Made by a program: the position numbers and the translations under genes. From contig JAVJVN010000004.1 in the NCBI GenBank assembly GCA_040221055.1, positions 62,001-126,000 on the forward strand: a stretch of 64,000 nucleotides of DNA. The letters are read 5' to 3'. The DNA comes from Rhodothermales bacterium. GTDB lineage: Bacteria; Bacteroidota; Rhodothermia; Rhodothermales; UBA10348. The notes under the pieces were generated by a model. The model searched no databases and was not told the DNA's origin. It worked only from the letters and a program-made list of their open reading frames with translations. How positions within the stretch are numbered: position 1 is the stretch's first letter; each line of letters starts with the position of its first letter. Of the stretch, positions 1 through 7,247 are shown one piece after another.

Positions 1-603
1 GAAGTCGGCCTGCTCCTGACCCTGGTCATCCTCATCCTGGCCTTCCGCCTGGACATGACCGTCAGCGAGCCGGTGGACTTCAACACGACCGAACAGGAAG
101 TCGTCCAGATGGAGGAAATCCTCCAGACGCAACAGATCGAGAAACCCCCGCCGCCGCCGCCACCGCCGGTTCCCGTCGAGGTCCCGAACGACGAGGTGCT
201 GGAGGACGTGGATCTGGACCTGGACATGTTCCTGGACATTGACGAAGCCCCCGACCTGCCCCCTCCGCCTCCCCCGGCCGCCGTCGAGGAGGAGCAAGAG
301 CCCGAGATCTTCGTGCTGGTCGAGGACATGCCCGAGCTGATCGGCGGCATGGCGGGCCTGCAGAAGCGGGTCAAGTACCCGGAAATGGCCAAGCGCGCCA
401 ACGTGGAAGGCAAGGTGTTCCTGCAGTTCATCGTGGACGAGCAGGGCAACGTGGTCGATCCGGTCGTCATGCGCGGCATTGGTGCCGGATGCGATGAGGA
501 AGCCCTCCGCGCCATCCGCGAGGCAAAGTTCAAGCCGGGCCGGCAGCGCGGCGTACCGGTGCAGGTGAAATTCAACCTGGCGGTCACGTTCCGTCTTCGC
601 TGA
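1..603 (+). CDS. TonB-family energy-transducing protein, 5' end outside the window
   Basis: The reading frame is open from base 1 and aligns residue for residue with the membrane segment of the next gene, so the true start lies upstream and the Met at 55 is internal. Visible order: the end of a hydrophobic helix, an acidic linker with a run of eight prolines followed by the VPVEVPND box, a second proline run, then a TonB C-terminal domain (PELIGGMAGLQ, VEGKVFLQFIVDEQGNV, AIREAKFKPG). TonB proteins couple inner-membrane proton-motive force to outer-membrane receptors. It is a tandem paralogue of the gene at 740. Family assignment is firm; which receptor it serves cannot be told. Confidence 0.9.
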   Translation, partial: EVGLLLTLVILILAFRLDMTVSEPVDFNTTEQEVVQMEEILQTQQIEKPPPPPPPPVPVEVPNDEVLEDVDLDLDMFLDIDEAPDLPPPPPPAAVEEEQEPEIFVLVEDMPELIGGMAGLQKRVKYPEMAKRANVEGKVFLQFIVDEQGNVVDPVVMRGIGAGCDEEALRAIREAKFKPGRQRGVPVQVKFNLAVTFRLR

Positions 604-629
604 GGAAACGCGCTGATGAATTCGGTCGC

Positions 630-655
630 CCCCCCGGGAACGAACCCCCGGGGGG
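630..655 (+). terminator. GC-rich hairpin after the first TonB gene
   Basis: A 9-bp stem of six C and three G (630-638) pairs with its complement at 647-655 across an 8-nt loop. No T-run follows, so it is a weak candidate for intrinsic termination and may only separate the two TonB transcription units. Confidence 0.4.
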
Positions 656-680
656 TGCGCGTAAAGGAATGGTGAACGCG

Positions 681-713
681 TTTTTATTTCACGGCGGGTT
701 CACGTATACTTTG
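681..713 (+). promoter_or_regulatory. Candidate promoter of the second TonB gene
   Basis: A T-rich block at 681-689 is followed by TATACTTTG at 705-713, which resembles both a sigma-70 -10 box and the Bacteroidota TAnnTTTG -7 element. It lies 27 nt before the ATG at 740. Assigned by motif and position only. Confidence 0.35.
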
Positions 714-739
714 CGCTCCCTTTCAATCAGCTGTACACC

Positions 740-1399
740 ATGGCACTCCGCAAGACTGACAAGGCGAATCTCAAGAACAAGTACCCCTTGTACGTTGAGA
801 TCGGCCTGTTTTTGACCCTGGTCGTCCTCATCGTTGCGTTCCGCATTGACATGACGGCCAACAATGGTTTCGAGGTCACGACCACCGAACAGGAAGTGGT
901 CCAGATGGAAGAAATCATCCAGACGCAACAGATCGAGAAGCCCCCGCCCCCGCCGCGGCCTCCGGTCCCTGTTGAAGTCCCGAACGACGAAGTCCTGGAC
1001 GATGAGGACCTCGACCTGGACATGTTCCTGGACATCGACGAAGCTCCGGACCTCCCACCACCACCGCCTCCTGCGGCTGTGGAAGAAGAGCCCGAGCCCG
1101 AGATTTTCGTGATCGTGGAAGAAATGCCGGAATTGATCGGCGGCCTGCCAGGTCTCCAGAAAAAGATCAAGTACCCGGAAATCGCCAAGAAGGCCGGTGT
1201 TGAAGGCCGCGTGTTCCTGCAGTTCGTGGTCGACGAGAACGGCAATGTGGTGGATCCCGTCGTGACGCGCGGCATTGGTGCCGGTTGCGACGAAGAAGCC
1301 CTCCGCGCCATCCGTGAGGCCAAGTTCAAGCCGGGCATGCAGCGTGGCAAGGCCGTGAAGGTGAAGATGTCCCTTCCCATCACGTTCAAGCTGAAGTAA
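740..1399 (+). CDS. TonB-family energy-transducing protein
   Basis: A complete 219-residue protein: a short basic N-terminus (residues 1-16), one membrane helix (about 17-36), a periplasmic linker with proline runs near 75-85 and 112-118, and a TonB C-terminal domain (about 130-219) with PELIGGLPGLQ and the REAKFKPG motif. It is nearly superimposable on the gene ending at 603, including the VPVEVPNDEV box, so the pair is a tandem duplication. It probably feeds TonB-dependent receptors such as the one at 34033-36741, but that partnership is an inference. No Shine-Dalgarno is visible upstream of the ATG. A strong terminator follows. Confidence 0.93.
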   Translation: MALRKTDKANLKNKYPLYVEIGLFLTLVVLIVAFRIDMTANNGFEVTTTEQEVVQMEEIIQTQQIEKPPPPPRPPVPVEVPNDEVLDDEDLDLDMFLDIDEAPDLPPPPPPAAVEEEPEPEIFVIVEEMPELIGGLPGLQKKIKYPEIAKKAGVEGRVFLQFVVDENGNVVDPVVTRGIGAGCDEEALRAIREAKFKPGMQRGKAVKVKMSLPITFKLK

Positions 1400-1451
1400 G
1401 CGGGCCCGCTGCGGTGAACCGATCGCGGCCGTGAAGTATAAGACCCTCGAA

Positions 1452-1482
1452 GGGGGGCGCCTCCCGGCGCCCCCCTTTTTTT
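1452..1482 (+). terminator. Rho-independent terminator
   Basis: A 9-10 bp G/C stem (1452-1461 with 1466-1475) and a TCCC loop are followed by seven T (1476-1482). This is a textbook intrinsic terminator for the TonB gene. Confidence 0.85.
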
Positions 1483-1563
1483 GGCCAGACCCGAATTGCC
1501 GACACAACCAAACCGCACTGGACGCAACCAATCCGGCGCTTTTTTTCGTATTCTGAAGGCATC

Positions 1564-1791
1564 ATGGAACCCAATCGAAACGAAGATCTCGACCGACTGG
1601 TTGACGGCTTGCTCCGCGACCGGGACTTCCTCCTGGCGCAGGAGCTGAAGCAGAAGGTCGATCAGCTCAACGAACTGCTGGCGCAGAGCGTCCGGCAGGA
1701 GTTGCAGGTGGAGCTCCTGGTCGATGAATCCAAGGGGCGCGGCGGCCGCATGCACACGCACGTGGACATCAAGATCTTCAAGGAGCTTTGA
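1564..1791 (+). CDS. Small hypothetical protein, charged and helical
   Basis: A 75-residue product, very rich in Glu, Asp, Arg, Leu and Gln. Residues 5-55 have a heptad-like pattern (LVDGLLRDRD, QELKQKVDQLNELL) suggesting a coiled coil, then a short beta-like tail. I do not recognise a family. Its stop codon overlaps the TTG start of the cysteine-desulfurase-like gene (TTGA), which suggests translational coupling and supports this being a real gene. It starts after a T-rich stretch downstream of the terminator. Confidence 0.6.
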   Translation: MEPNRNEDLDRLVDGLLRDRDFLLAQELKQKVDQLNELLAQSVRQELQVELLVDESKGRGGRMHTHVDIKIFKEL

Positions 1792-3101
1792 ATACCGGAC
1801 CCGTGAGCCCCACCCCACCGACGCGTACCCGGTATGACGTGGGCGTGGTACGTTCCTGCTTTCCATCACTGCATGTGGGTGACCACGTGTTCATGGACAA
1901 CCCCGGAGGCACGCAGGTAGCGAAGCGCGTCATTGACCGGACGACCGACTATTTCACGCGCATGAACGCGAATACGGGCGGGTATTTTGCCACGTCCGAG
2001 GCCTCCGACGATCTCCTGGTCCAGGCCCACGCTGCCGCCGCTGACCTGCTCGGCGCATCGACGGGTGACGAAATCGTGTTCGGCCAGAACATGACCTCGC
2101 TCACGTTCAGCATCTCCCGATCCATCGGACGTGAACTCAATCCCGGGGACGAAATCATCGTCACGCGGATGGACCATGACGGCAACATCAGTCCGTGGCT
2201 TATGATGGCCGAGGACCGGGGCCTGACCGTCCGGTGGTTGGATTTCAACCGCGACACGTTCCGGTACGACCTGGATGACCTGGACCGGCTCCTGACCCCG
2301 CGTACGCGGCTCGTGGCGGTCAACTACGCCAGCAACGCCCTGGGTACGGTCAACGATGTACGCGCCGTCACCGAGCGCGCCCACGCCGTTGGCGCGTGGG
2401 TATATGTGGATGCCGTACAGTATGTGCCCCATGGTGTTACGGATGTCCAAGCCATTGGCTGCGACTTCCTCGCCTGCTCGCCCTACAAATTCTACGGCCC
2501 GCATCAAGGCGTGGTCTGGGGCCGCCGTGAATTGCTGGAGCGGCTTACGCCCTACAAGGTCCGGCCGGCGTCCAACGAACTGCCGACGCGGTTCGAGACC
2601 GGCACGCTGTCCCACGAGGGCATGGCCGGAACGCTCGGCGCCATCGAACATCTGGCCTGGGTTGGGGAGACCATGGGATTCGCCGCGCCCGCCATGGAGT
2701 CGGGCATCGGACCGGAGGGCGCCGGAACAGGGAGGCGGACGCCCGATCCCATACGCCGCCGACACCTCGAAGCCGCGTTCCACGCCATCGCCGAGCACGA
2801 GCATGCCGTTTTCGGAAAGCTGCTGGATGGACTGCACGCCATTCCAGGCGTGACCGTGTACGGCCCGGATCATCGTGATCGCGTTCCGACGGTCGCCATC
2901 ACGAAGTCAGGCACGACGCCCGAACAACTGGCCCGCCATCTGGGCCGCCACGGCATTTTCTCCTGGGACGGACACTACTACGCGATTGAAGTCGTGCGGC
3001 ACCTGGGTCTCGACCGGCAGGGCGGCATGCTGCGGTTGGGCCTGGCCCAGTACAACACGGCGGACGAAGTGGACCGGGTCCTGAATGCGCTTACAGGCTG
3101 A
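1788..3101 (+). CDS. Cysteine desulfurase-like aminotransferase class V (TIGR01976-type)
   Basis: A PLP-dependent fold type I enzyme of 437 residues. Features seen: DNPGGTQV near residue 38, the HDGN box where the cofactor ring stacks, YVDAVQYVPHG around 205-215 holding the PLP aspartate, and SPYKFYGPHQG with the Schiff-base lysine at about residue 234. The pattern fits the VC1184-type cysteine-desulfurase-like subgroup rather than IscS or SufS; physiological substrate unknown. The start used is TTG overlapping the previous stop, preceded by AAGGAG; an in-frame GTG at 1803 is an alternative. Its 3' end overlaps the convergent DUF493 gene by 11 bp. Confidence 0.85.
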   Translation: MNTGPVSPTPPTRTRYDVGVVRSCFPSLHVGDHVFMDNPGGTQVAKRVIDRTTDYFTRMNANTGGYFATSEASDDLLVQAHAAAADLLGASTGDEIVFGQNMTSLTFSISRSIGRELNPGDEIIVTRMDHDGNISPWLMMAEDRGLTVRWLDFNRDTFRYDLDDLDRLLTPRTRLVAVNYASNALGTVNDVRAVTERAHAVGAWVYVDAVQYVPHGVTDVQAIGCDFLACSPYKFYGPHQGVVWGRRELLERLTPYKVRPASNELPTRFETGTLSHEGMAGTLGAIEHLAWVGETMGFAAPAMESGIGPEGAGTGRRTPDPIRRRHLEAAFHAIAEHEHAVFGKLLDGLHAIPGVTVYGPDHRDRVPTVAITKSGTTPEQLARHLGRHGIFSWDGHYYAIEVVRHLGLDRQGGMLRLGLAQYNTADEVDRVLNALTG

Positions 3102-3366
3102 TGACACCCTCTATTTCGGCGGCCTGCCGGTAATAATCGACCACCCGATCCGCACTCTCCACGTGCACCCGCGTGGTAATGCTGCGCCAACTGCCCTTGG
3201 ACGACGCGCGGACCGTCACCTCTCCGACACCTTCAAACAACTGTTCAACTTGCTCGGCTTTATCCTTGGGCGCAATGAACTTGAACAGGTAGGTGGTCGG
3301 CCATTCGTTCTGGTCATCCAGCAACGTCCGGAATTTGTCCCACCACGCATTGGATGTAGGCTGCAT
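3091..3366 (-). CDS. DUF493 (YbeD-like) family protein
   Basis: From the internal Met (MQPTSNAWWDKF) the product is 91 residues, the usual size of DUF493/UPF0250. It has the family's ferredoxin-like pattern: WPTTYLFKFIAPKD, then VRASSKGSWRSITTRVHVES and a C-terminal YYRQAAEIEGVISL. The 27 codons upstream of this Met do not resemble the family. Function is unknown for the family; in E. coli ybeD lies near lipoate genes, but there is no such context here. Convergent overlap with the preceding gene. Confidence 0.82.
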   Translation of the reverse strand: MQPTSNAWWDKFRTLLDDQNEWPTTYLFKFIAPKDKAEQVEQLFEGVGEVTVRASSKGSWRSITTRVHVESADRVVDYYRQAAEIEGVISL

Positions 3367-3470
3367 AGGAAAGAACCCGGTAATTTGCCTTTCCTGAACC
3401 GGATGCCCCGCAACACAGTTCCCAGGCACATCGTACCTTCTCCGCATCCCAACCGAACGCGCACGTCGCC

Positions 3471-4514
3471 ATGATTCCCCTTCCCGACTGGGCCCCGAAC
3501 CTCCACCCCCTGATTGTCCATTTCCCGATCGGCATCCTGTTCACGGCGGCGTTGTTCGACCTTGTCGGTACGGCGCTGCGCAACCTGGACTTTCCACGTC
3601 GGGCGGCCATGATGCTGTACGTGCTCGGAGGGATAGCCATCACGTTCACCTGGCTGACCGGCCGTGCCGCCGCCGACTCGGTGTTCCTCCCGACCGAAGC
3701 CAACGCCCTGCTCACCGAACACGCCGACCTGGGCACGTGGGCGTTCTATTTTTTCGCAGCCTACGCCGTGGTTCGTCTCATAACCTTCTTCGCGGGGCTG
3801 GAGAAGTCAACACCCGTTCGGCTCATCCAGACCCTCGTCGGACTGGGCGGACTGGCCCTGCTGACGGTGACGGCCGATCACGGCGCAGAAATGGTCTTCA
3901 AATATGGCGTAGGGGTCCAGGCCGTGGACAGTTCCCCGGCCGTGGTCATGGCCCCGGCCGACTCCTCGGCGTTCGGCCCGCAGGTCACCGACAACGGCGG
4001 ATGGATGTGGCGCCCCACGCGGGCCGCTGCCTGGCAATCCGCCATGGTCACCTCCGGTGATCTCCGCTCATCGCTCGTGGACGGCGGCGAACGCGGTGAC
4101 GTGCTGGCGCTCTCGGTCTCTGACGGCAGCGCCATGTTCTGGTTCGACCAGCCCCTGGAAGCCATCCAGGTGGATGCCAGCATGGACCTCTCCGGCTTCG
4201 ACGGCACGGCCATGCTGGTTCATCATATCATCGACAAGGACAACTTCCATTTCATGGCCGTGGGCCAAGGGGAGATGCGTCAGGGCCACAGCGAGAACGG
4301 CGACCTGTATCTGATGGACGCCAAACCGTTCGATGCCGCCGGGTGGCACACCTACCGCGTGGTGGGAGACCAGACCCACTTCCGGGCCTACGCCGATGAA
4401 GTCCTGGTCACGCACGGTCACAAGGAGGCCGCCGGATCCGGATTCGTGGGCGTCCGCCTGAACGGCACCGGGACCGTACTCCTGGAATGGATGCAAGTGC
4501 AGCCGGTGCGCTGA
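3471..4514 (+). CDS. DUF2231 membrane protein with C-terminal jelly-roll-like domain
   Basis: 347 residues. The N-terminal half (about 10-150) has four hydrophobic helices with the DUF2231 signature start NLHPLIVHFPIGILFTAALF and histidines (HADLG, TADHGAEMVFKYGVG) that resemble haem or metal ligands of small cytochrome-like membrane proteins. The C-terminal half (about 165-347) is soluble and beta-rich (GWHTYRVVGDQTHFRAYADE), resembling DUF1080/concanavalin-like laminin-G domains. The role is unknown; an anchored binding domain in the periplasm is a reasonable inference. It stands alone between a divergent DUF493 gene and clpB. Confidence 0.75.
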   Translation: MIPLPDWAPNLHPLIVHFPIGILFTAALFDLVGTALRNLDFPRRAAMMLYVLGGIAITFTWLTGRAAADSVFLPTEANALLTEHADLGTWAFYFFAAYAVVRLITFFAGLEKSTPVRLIQTLVGLGGLALLTVTADHGAEMVFKYGVGVQAVDSSPAVVMAPADSSAFGPQVTDNGGWMWRPTRAAAWQSAMVTSGDLRSSLVDGGERGDVLALSVSDGSAMFWFDQPLEAIQVDASMDLSGFDGTAMLVHHIIDKDNFHFMAVGQGEMRQGHSENGDLYLMDAKPFDAAGWHTYRVVGDQTHFRAYADEVLVTHGHKEAAGSGFVGVRLNGTGTVLLEWMQVQPVR

Positions 4515-4540
4515 CCTGCCACGTTGTCAGGTTCGCAAAC

Positions 4541-4586
4541 ATGGTACGTTTTTCGCATCGATCATTCCTGATTGAAAACGTACCAT
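4541..4586. promoter_or_regulatory. Perfect 12-bp inverted repeat upstream of clpB
   Basis: ATGGTACGTTTT at 4541-4552 and its exact complement at 4575-4586 are separated by 22 nt, ending 30 nt before the clpB ATG at 4617. It is not CIRCE (TTAGCACTC-N9-GAGTGCTAA). It could be a repressor operator or a 5'-UTR hairpin; the sequence alone cannot separate these. Confidence 0.6.
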
Positions 4587-4616
4587 CTTCTGCCGCTTTG
4601 GCGGGGGCGAAAGGAT

Positions 4617-7247
4617 ATGAACCTGCAGAAATTCACCGTAAAGGCCCAGGAAATCGTGAAGGCTGCCACCGAAGTGGCCGCCGCACGCAACCATCAGGGC
4701 GTGGAACCACCGCATCTCATGCGGGCCTTCCTGGATGAGCCGGGCGGCATTGTTGTTTCCATCCTGGAGAAACTGGGCGCCACCACCGACCTCCTGGCGC
4801 GTCGAACGGATGCCGCGCTCGACAAACTCCCCGTGGTCACCGGCTCCAGCGTGTCGGGCCAGTACATCGGCAATGACGCCAAGAAGGTGTTCGATCGCGC
4901 ATTGGCGGAGGCCGGCCAGCTGAAGGACGACTTCGTGGCATCGGAGCACCTGTTGATCGGCCTGGCGGCATCCAAGGATCCCATCGGGGATGCGCTTCGC
5001 GATGCCGGTGTGACCAAGGAGGCCATCCTGCGCATCCTGAAAGATGTGCGCGGCTCCCAGCGCGTGACGGACCAGCATGCGGAGAGCCGGTATCAGGCGC
5101 TGGAGCGGTATACCAAGGACCTCAACGACCTGGCCGAGAAGGGCCGGATCGATCCGGTCATCGGCCGCGACGACGAAATCCGGCGCATCCTCCAGATCCT
5201 GTCCCGGCGCACCAAGAACAACCCTGTGCTGGTGGGCGAACCCGGCGTGGGCAAGACAGCCATTGCCGAGGGGCTGGCCATCCGGATCGTATCGGGCGAC
5301 GTACCCGACGGGCTCAAGAACAAGCGCATCCTGGCGCTCGACATGGGCTCGCTGATTGCCGGTGCCAAATACCGCGGCGAATTCGAGGACCGGCTGAAAG
5401 CCGTGGTCAAGGAAGTCGTGGACGCGGAGGGACAGATCGTCCTCTTCATCGACGAAATCCATACGCTCGTGGGCGCGGGTGCCGGGGAAGGCGCCATGGA
5501 TGCGGCGAACATCCTCAAGCCGGCCCTCGCGCGCGGTGAACTGCGGGCCATCGGCGCCACGACGCTCGACGAATACAAAAAGTACCTGGAGAAGGACAAG
5601 GCGCTGGAGCGCCGGTTCCAGGTGGTCGTGGTGGACGAACCCTCGGTGGAAGACACCATTTCCATCCTGCGTGGCATAAAAGAAAGGTATGAGGTGCACC
5701 ACGGCGTCCGGATTACGGACGGTGCGTTGGTCTCCGCCGCCGAACTCAGTCATCGCTACATCTCGGACCGGTTCCTGCCGGACAAGGCCATTGACCTGAT
5801 TGACGAGGCCGCGGCCCGGCTGCGGATAGAAATCGACTCCATGCCGGAGGAACTGGACCAGCTCGAACGGCAGATCCGGCAGCTGGAAATCGAACGGGAA
5901 GCCGTGAAGCGGGAGAAGGACGACTCCAAGCTGTCCCAGATTGCCGAGCAGCTCGCCAACCTGGAAGAGCGCAGCGTGGAATTGAAGGCCCGCTGGAAGA
6001 AGGAAAAGGAACTGATCGGGGCCATCCGTGAGGCGAAGGAGCACATGGACGAGCTCCGCGTGGAGGCCGAGCGGCTGGAGCGTGAAGGCAAGTACGGCGA
6101 AGTGGCCGAACTCCGCTATGGTCGCATTCCGAAACTCGAAGAGCTCGTCGACGAGAACAAAGCGTTGCTGCAGTCCGCCCAGGACCAGGGTGCATTGCTC
6201 AAGGAAGAGGTCGATTCCGAAGACATTGCCGGCATCATTTCCCGATGGACCGGTATTCCGGTGTCCCGCATGCTGGAAAGCGAACGGGCGAAACTCCTCC
6301 GCATGGAGGAAGAACTTGCCAAGCGCGTCGTGGGACAGGCAGAAGCCGTGTCCGCGGTATCGAATGCCGTCCGGCGGGGCCGCGCCGGCCTCCAGGAGGA
6401 AACCCGACCCATCGGCTCATTCATTTTCCTGGGCACCACGGGGGTCGGCAAGACCGAACTCGCCAAAGCCCTGGCCCGCTTCCTGTTCAACGACGACAAT
6501 GCCATGGTGCGCATTGACATGAGTGAATACCAGGAGCGACACGCCGTGAGCCGCCTGGTGGGTGCCCCTCCCGGCTACGTCGGTTACGAGGAAGGTGGCC
6601 AGCTCACCGAAGCGGTCCGCCGCCATCCCTATTCCGTCGTGCTGCTGGATGAGATCGAGAAGGCGCATCCGGAGGTGTTCAACATCCTGCTCCAGGTGCT
6701 GGACGACGGTCGATTGACCGACAACCAGGGCCGCGTGGCCGACTTCAAGAATACCATCATCATCATGACCTCGAACCTGGGTTCGGAAGTCATCCAGAGC
6801 CGGATGGATGCGGCCGGTGAGGACTGGTCGGACGCGTCGGAGGAACAGCTCAGAACCGAGCTCATGACCGTGCTCCGCCAGCGGCTGCGGCCCGAGTTCC
6901 TGAACCGGATTGACGAGATCGTGATGTTCCATCCGCTCGGACGGGATGAGATCCGGCGCATTGTGGACATCCAGTTCGAGGACGTCCGTCGTCTGGCCCG
7001 CAAGAGCAACAACATCGAGGTCGAGCTGACCGATGCGGCACGGGACCACCTGGCCGGCATTGGCTTCGATCCGGTGTTCGGCGCACGGCCGCTGAAGCGG
7101 GTCATCCAGCGGGAAATCACCAACAAGCTGGCCGAGGAGTTGCTGTCGGGCTGGATTGAACCGGACGAAACCATCCGGATAGATGTGAGCGGCGACGGGC
7201 TCAGTTTCGAGACGGTGCCGCAGTCAAGCGCGCCAGAGACCGCCTGA
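4617..7247 (+). CDS. clpB: ATP-dependent disaggregase ClpB
   Basis: A hexameric AAA+ chaperone that threads aggregated proteins in cooperation with DnaK. From the Met of [14 protein letters not shown] the protein has 876 residues, normal for ClpB. Order: Clp N domain (1-145), first Walker A GEPGVGKT near 207 with Walker [10 protein letters not shown], the long coiled-coil middle domain (about 410-530), second Walker A GTTGVGKT near 606 (Thr replaces the usual Pro), Walker [16 protein letters not shown] and the C-terminal sensor-2 region [10 protein letters not shown]. The 15 codons before this Met lie inside an inverted repeat and are not part of the family, so the internal ATG is chosen. The 3' end overlaps the convergent kinase gene by 47 bp. 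Heat regulation is likely but not shown. Confidence 0.97.
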   Translation: MNLQKFTVKAQEIVKAATEVAAARNHQGVEPPHLMRAFLDEPGGIVVSILEKLGATTDLLARRTDAALDKLPVVTGSSVSGQYIGNDAKKVFDRALAEAGQLKDDFVASEHLLIGLAASKDPIGDALRDAGVTKEAILRILKDVRGSQRVTDQHAESRYQALERYTKDLNDLAEKGRIDPVIGRDDEIRRILQILSRRTKNNPVLVGEPGVGKTAIAEGLAIRIVSGDVPDGLKNKRILALDMGSLIAGAKYRGEFEDRLKAVVKEVVDAEGQIVLFIDEIHTLVGAGAGEGAMDAANILKPALARGELRAIGATTLDEYKKYLEKDKALERRFQVVVVDEPSVEDTISILRGIKERYEVHHGVRITDGALVSAAELSHRYISDRFLPDKAIDLIDEAAARLRIEIDSMPEELDQLERQIRQLEIEREAVKREKDDSKLSQIAEQLANLEERSVELKARWKKEKELIGAIREAKEHMDELRVEAERLEREGKYGEVAELRYGRIPKLEELVDENKALLQSAQDQGALLKEEVDSEDIAGIISRWTGIPVSRMLESERAKLLRMEEELAKRVVGQAEAVSAVSNAVRRGRAGLQEETRPIGSFIFLGTTGVGKTELAKALARFLFNDDNAMVRIDMSEYQERHAVSRLVGAPPGYVGYEEGGQLTEAVRRHPYSVVLLDEIEKAHPEVFNILLQVLDDGRLTDNQGRVADFKNTIIIMTSNLGSEVIQSRMDAAGEDWSDASEEQLRTELMTVLRQRLRPEFLNRIDEIVMFHPLGRDEIRRIVDIQFEDVRRLARKSNNIEVELTDAARDHLAGIGFDPVFGARPLKRVIQREITNKLAEELLSGWIEPDETIRIDVSGDGLSFETVPQSSAPETA

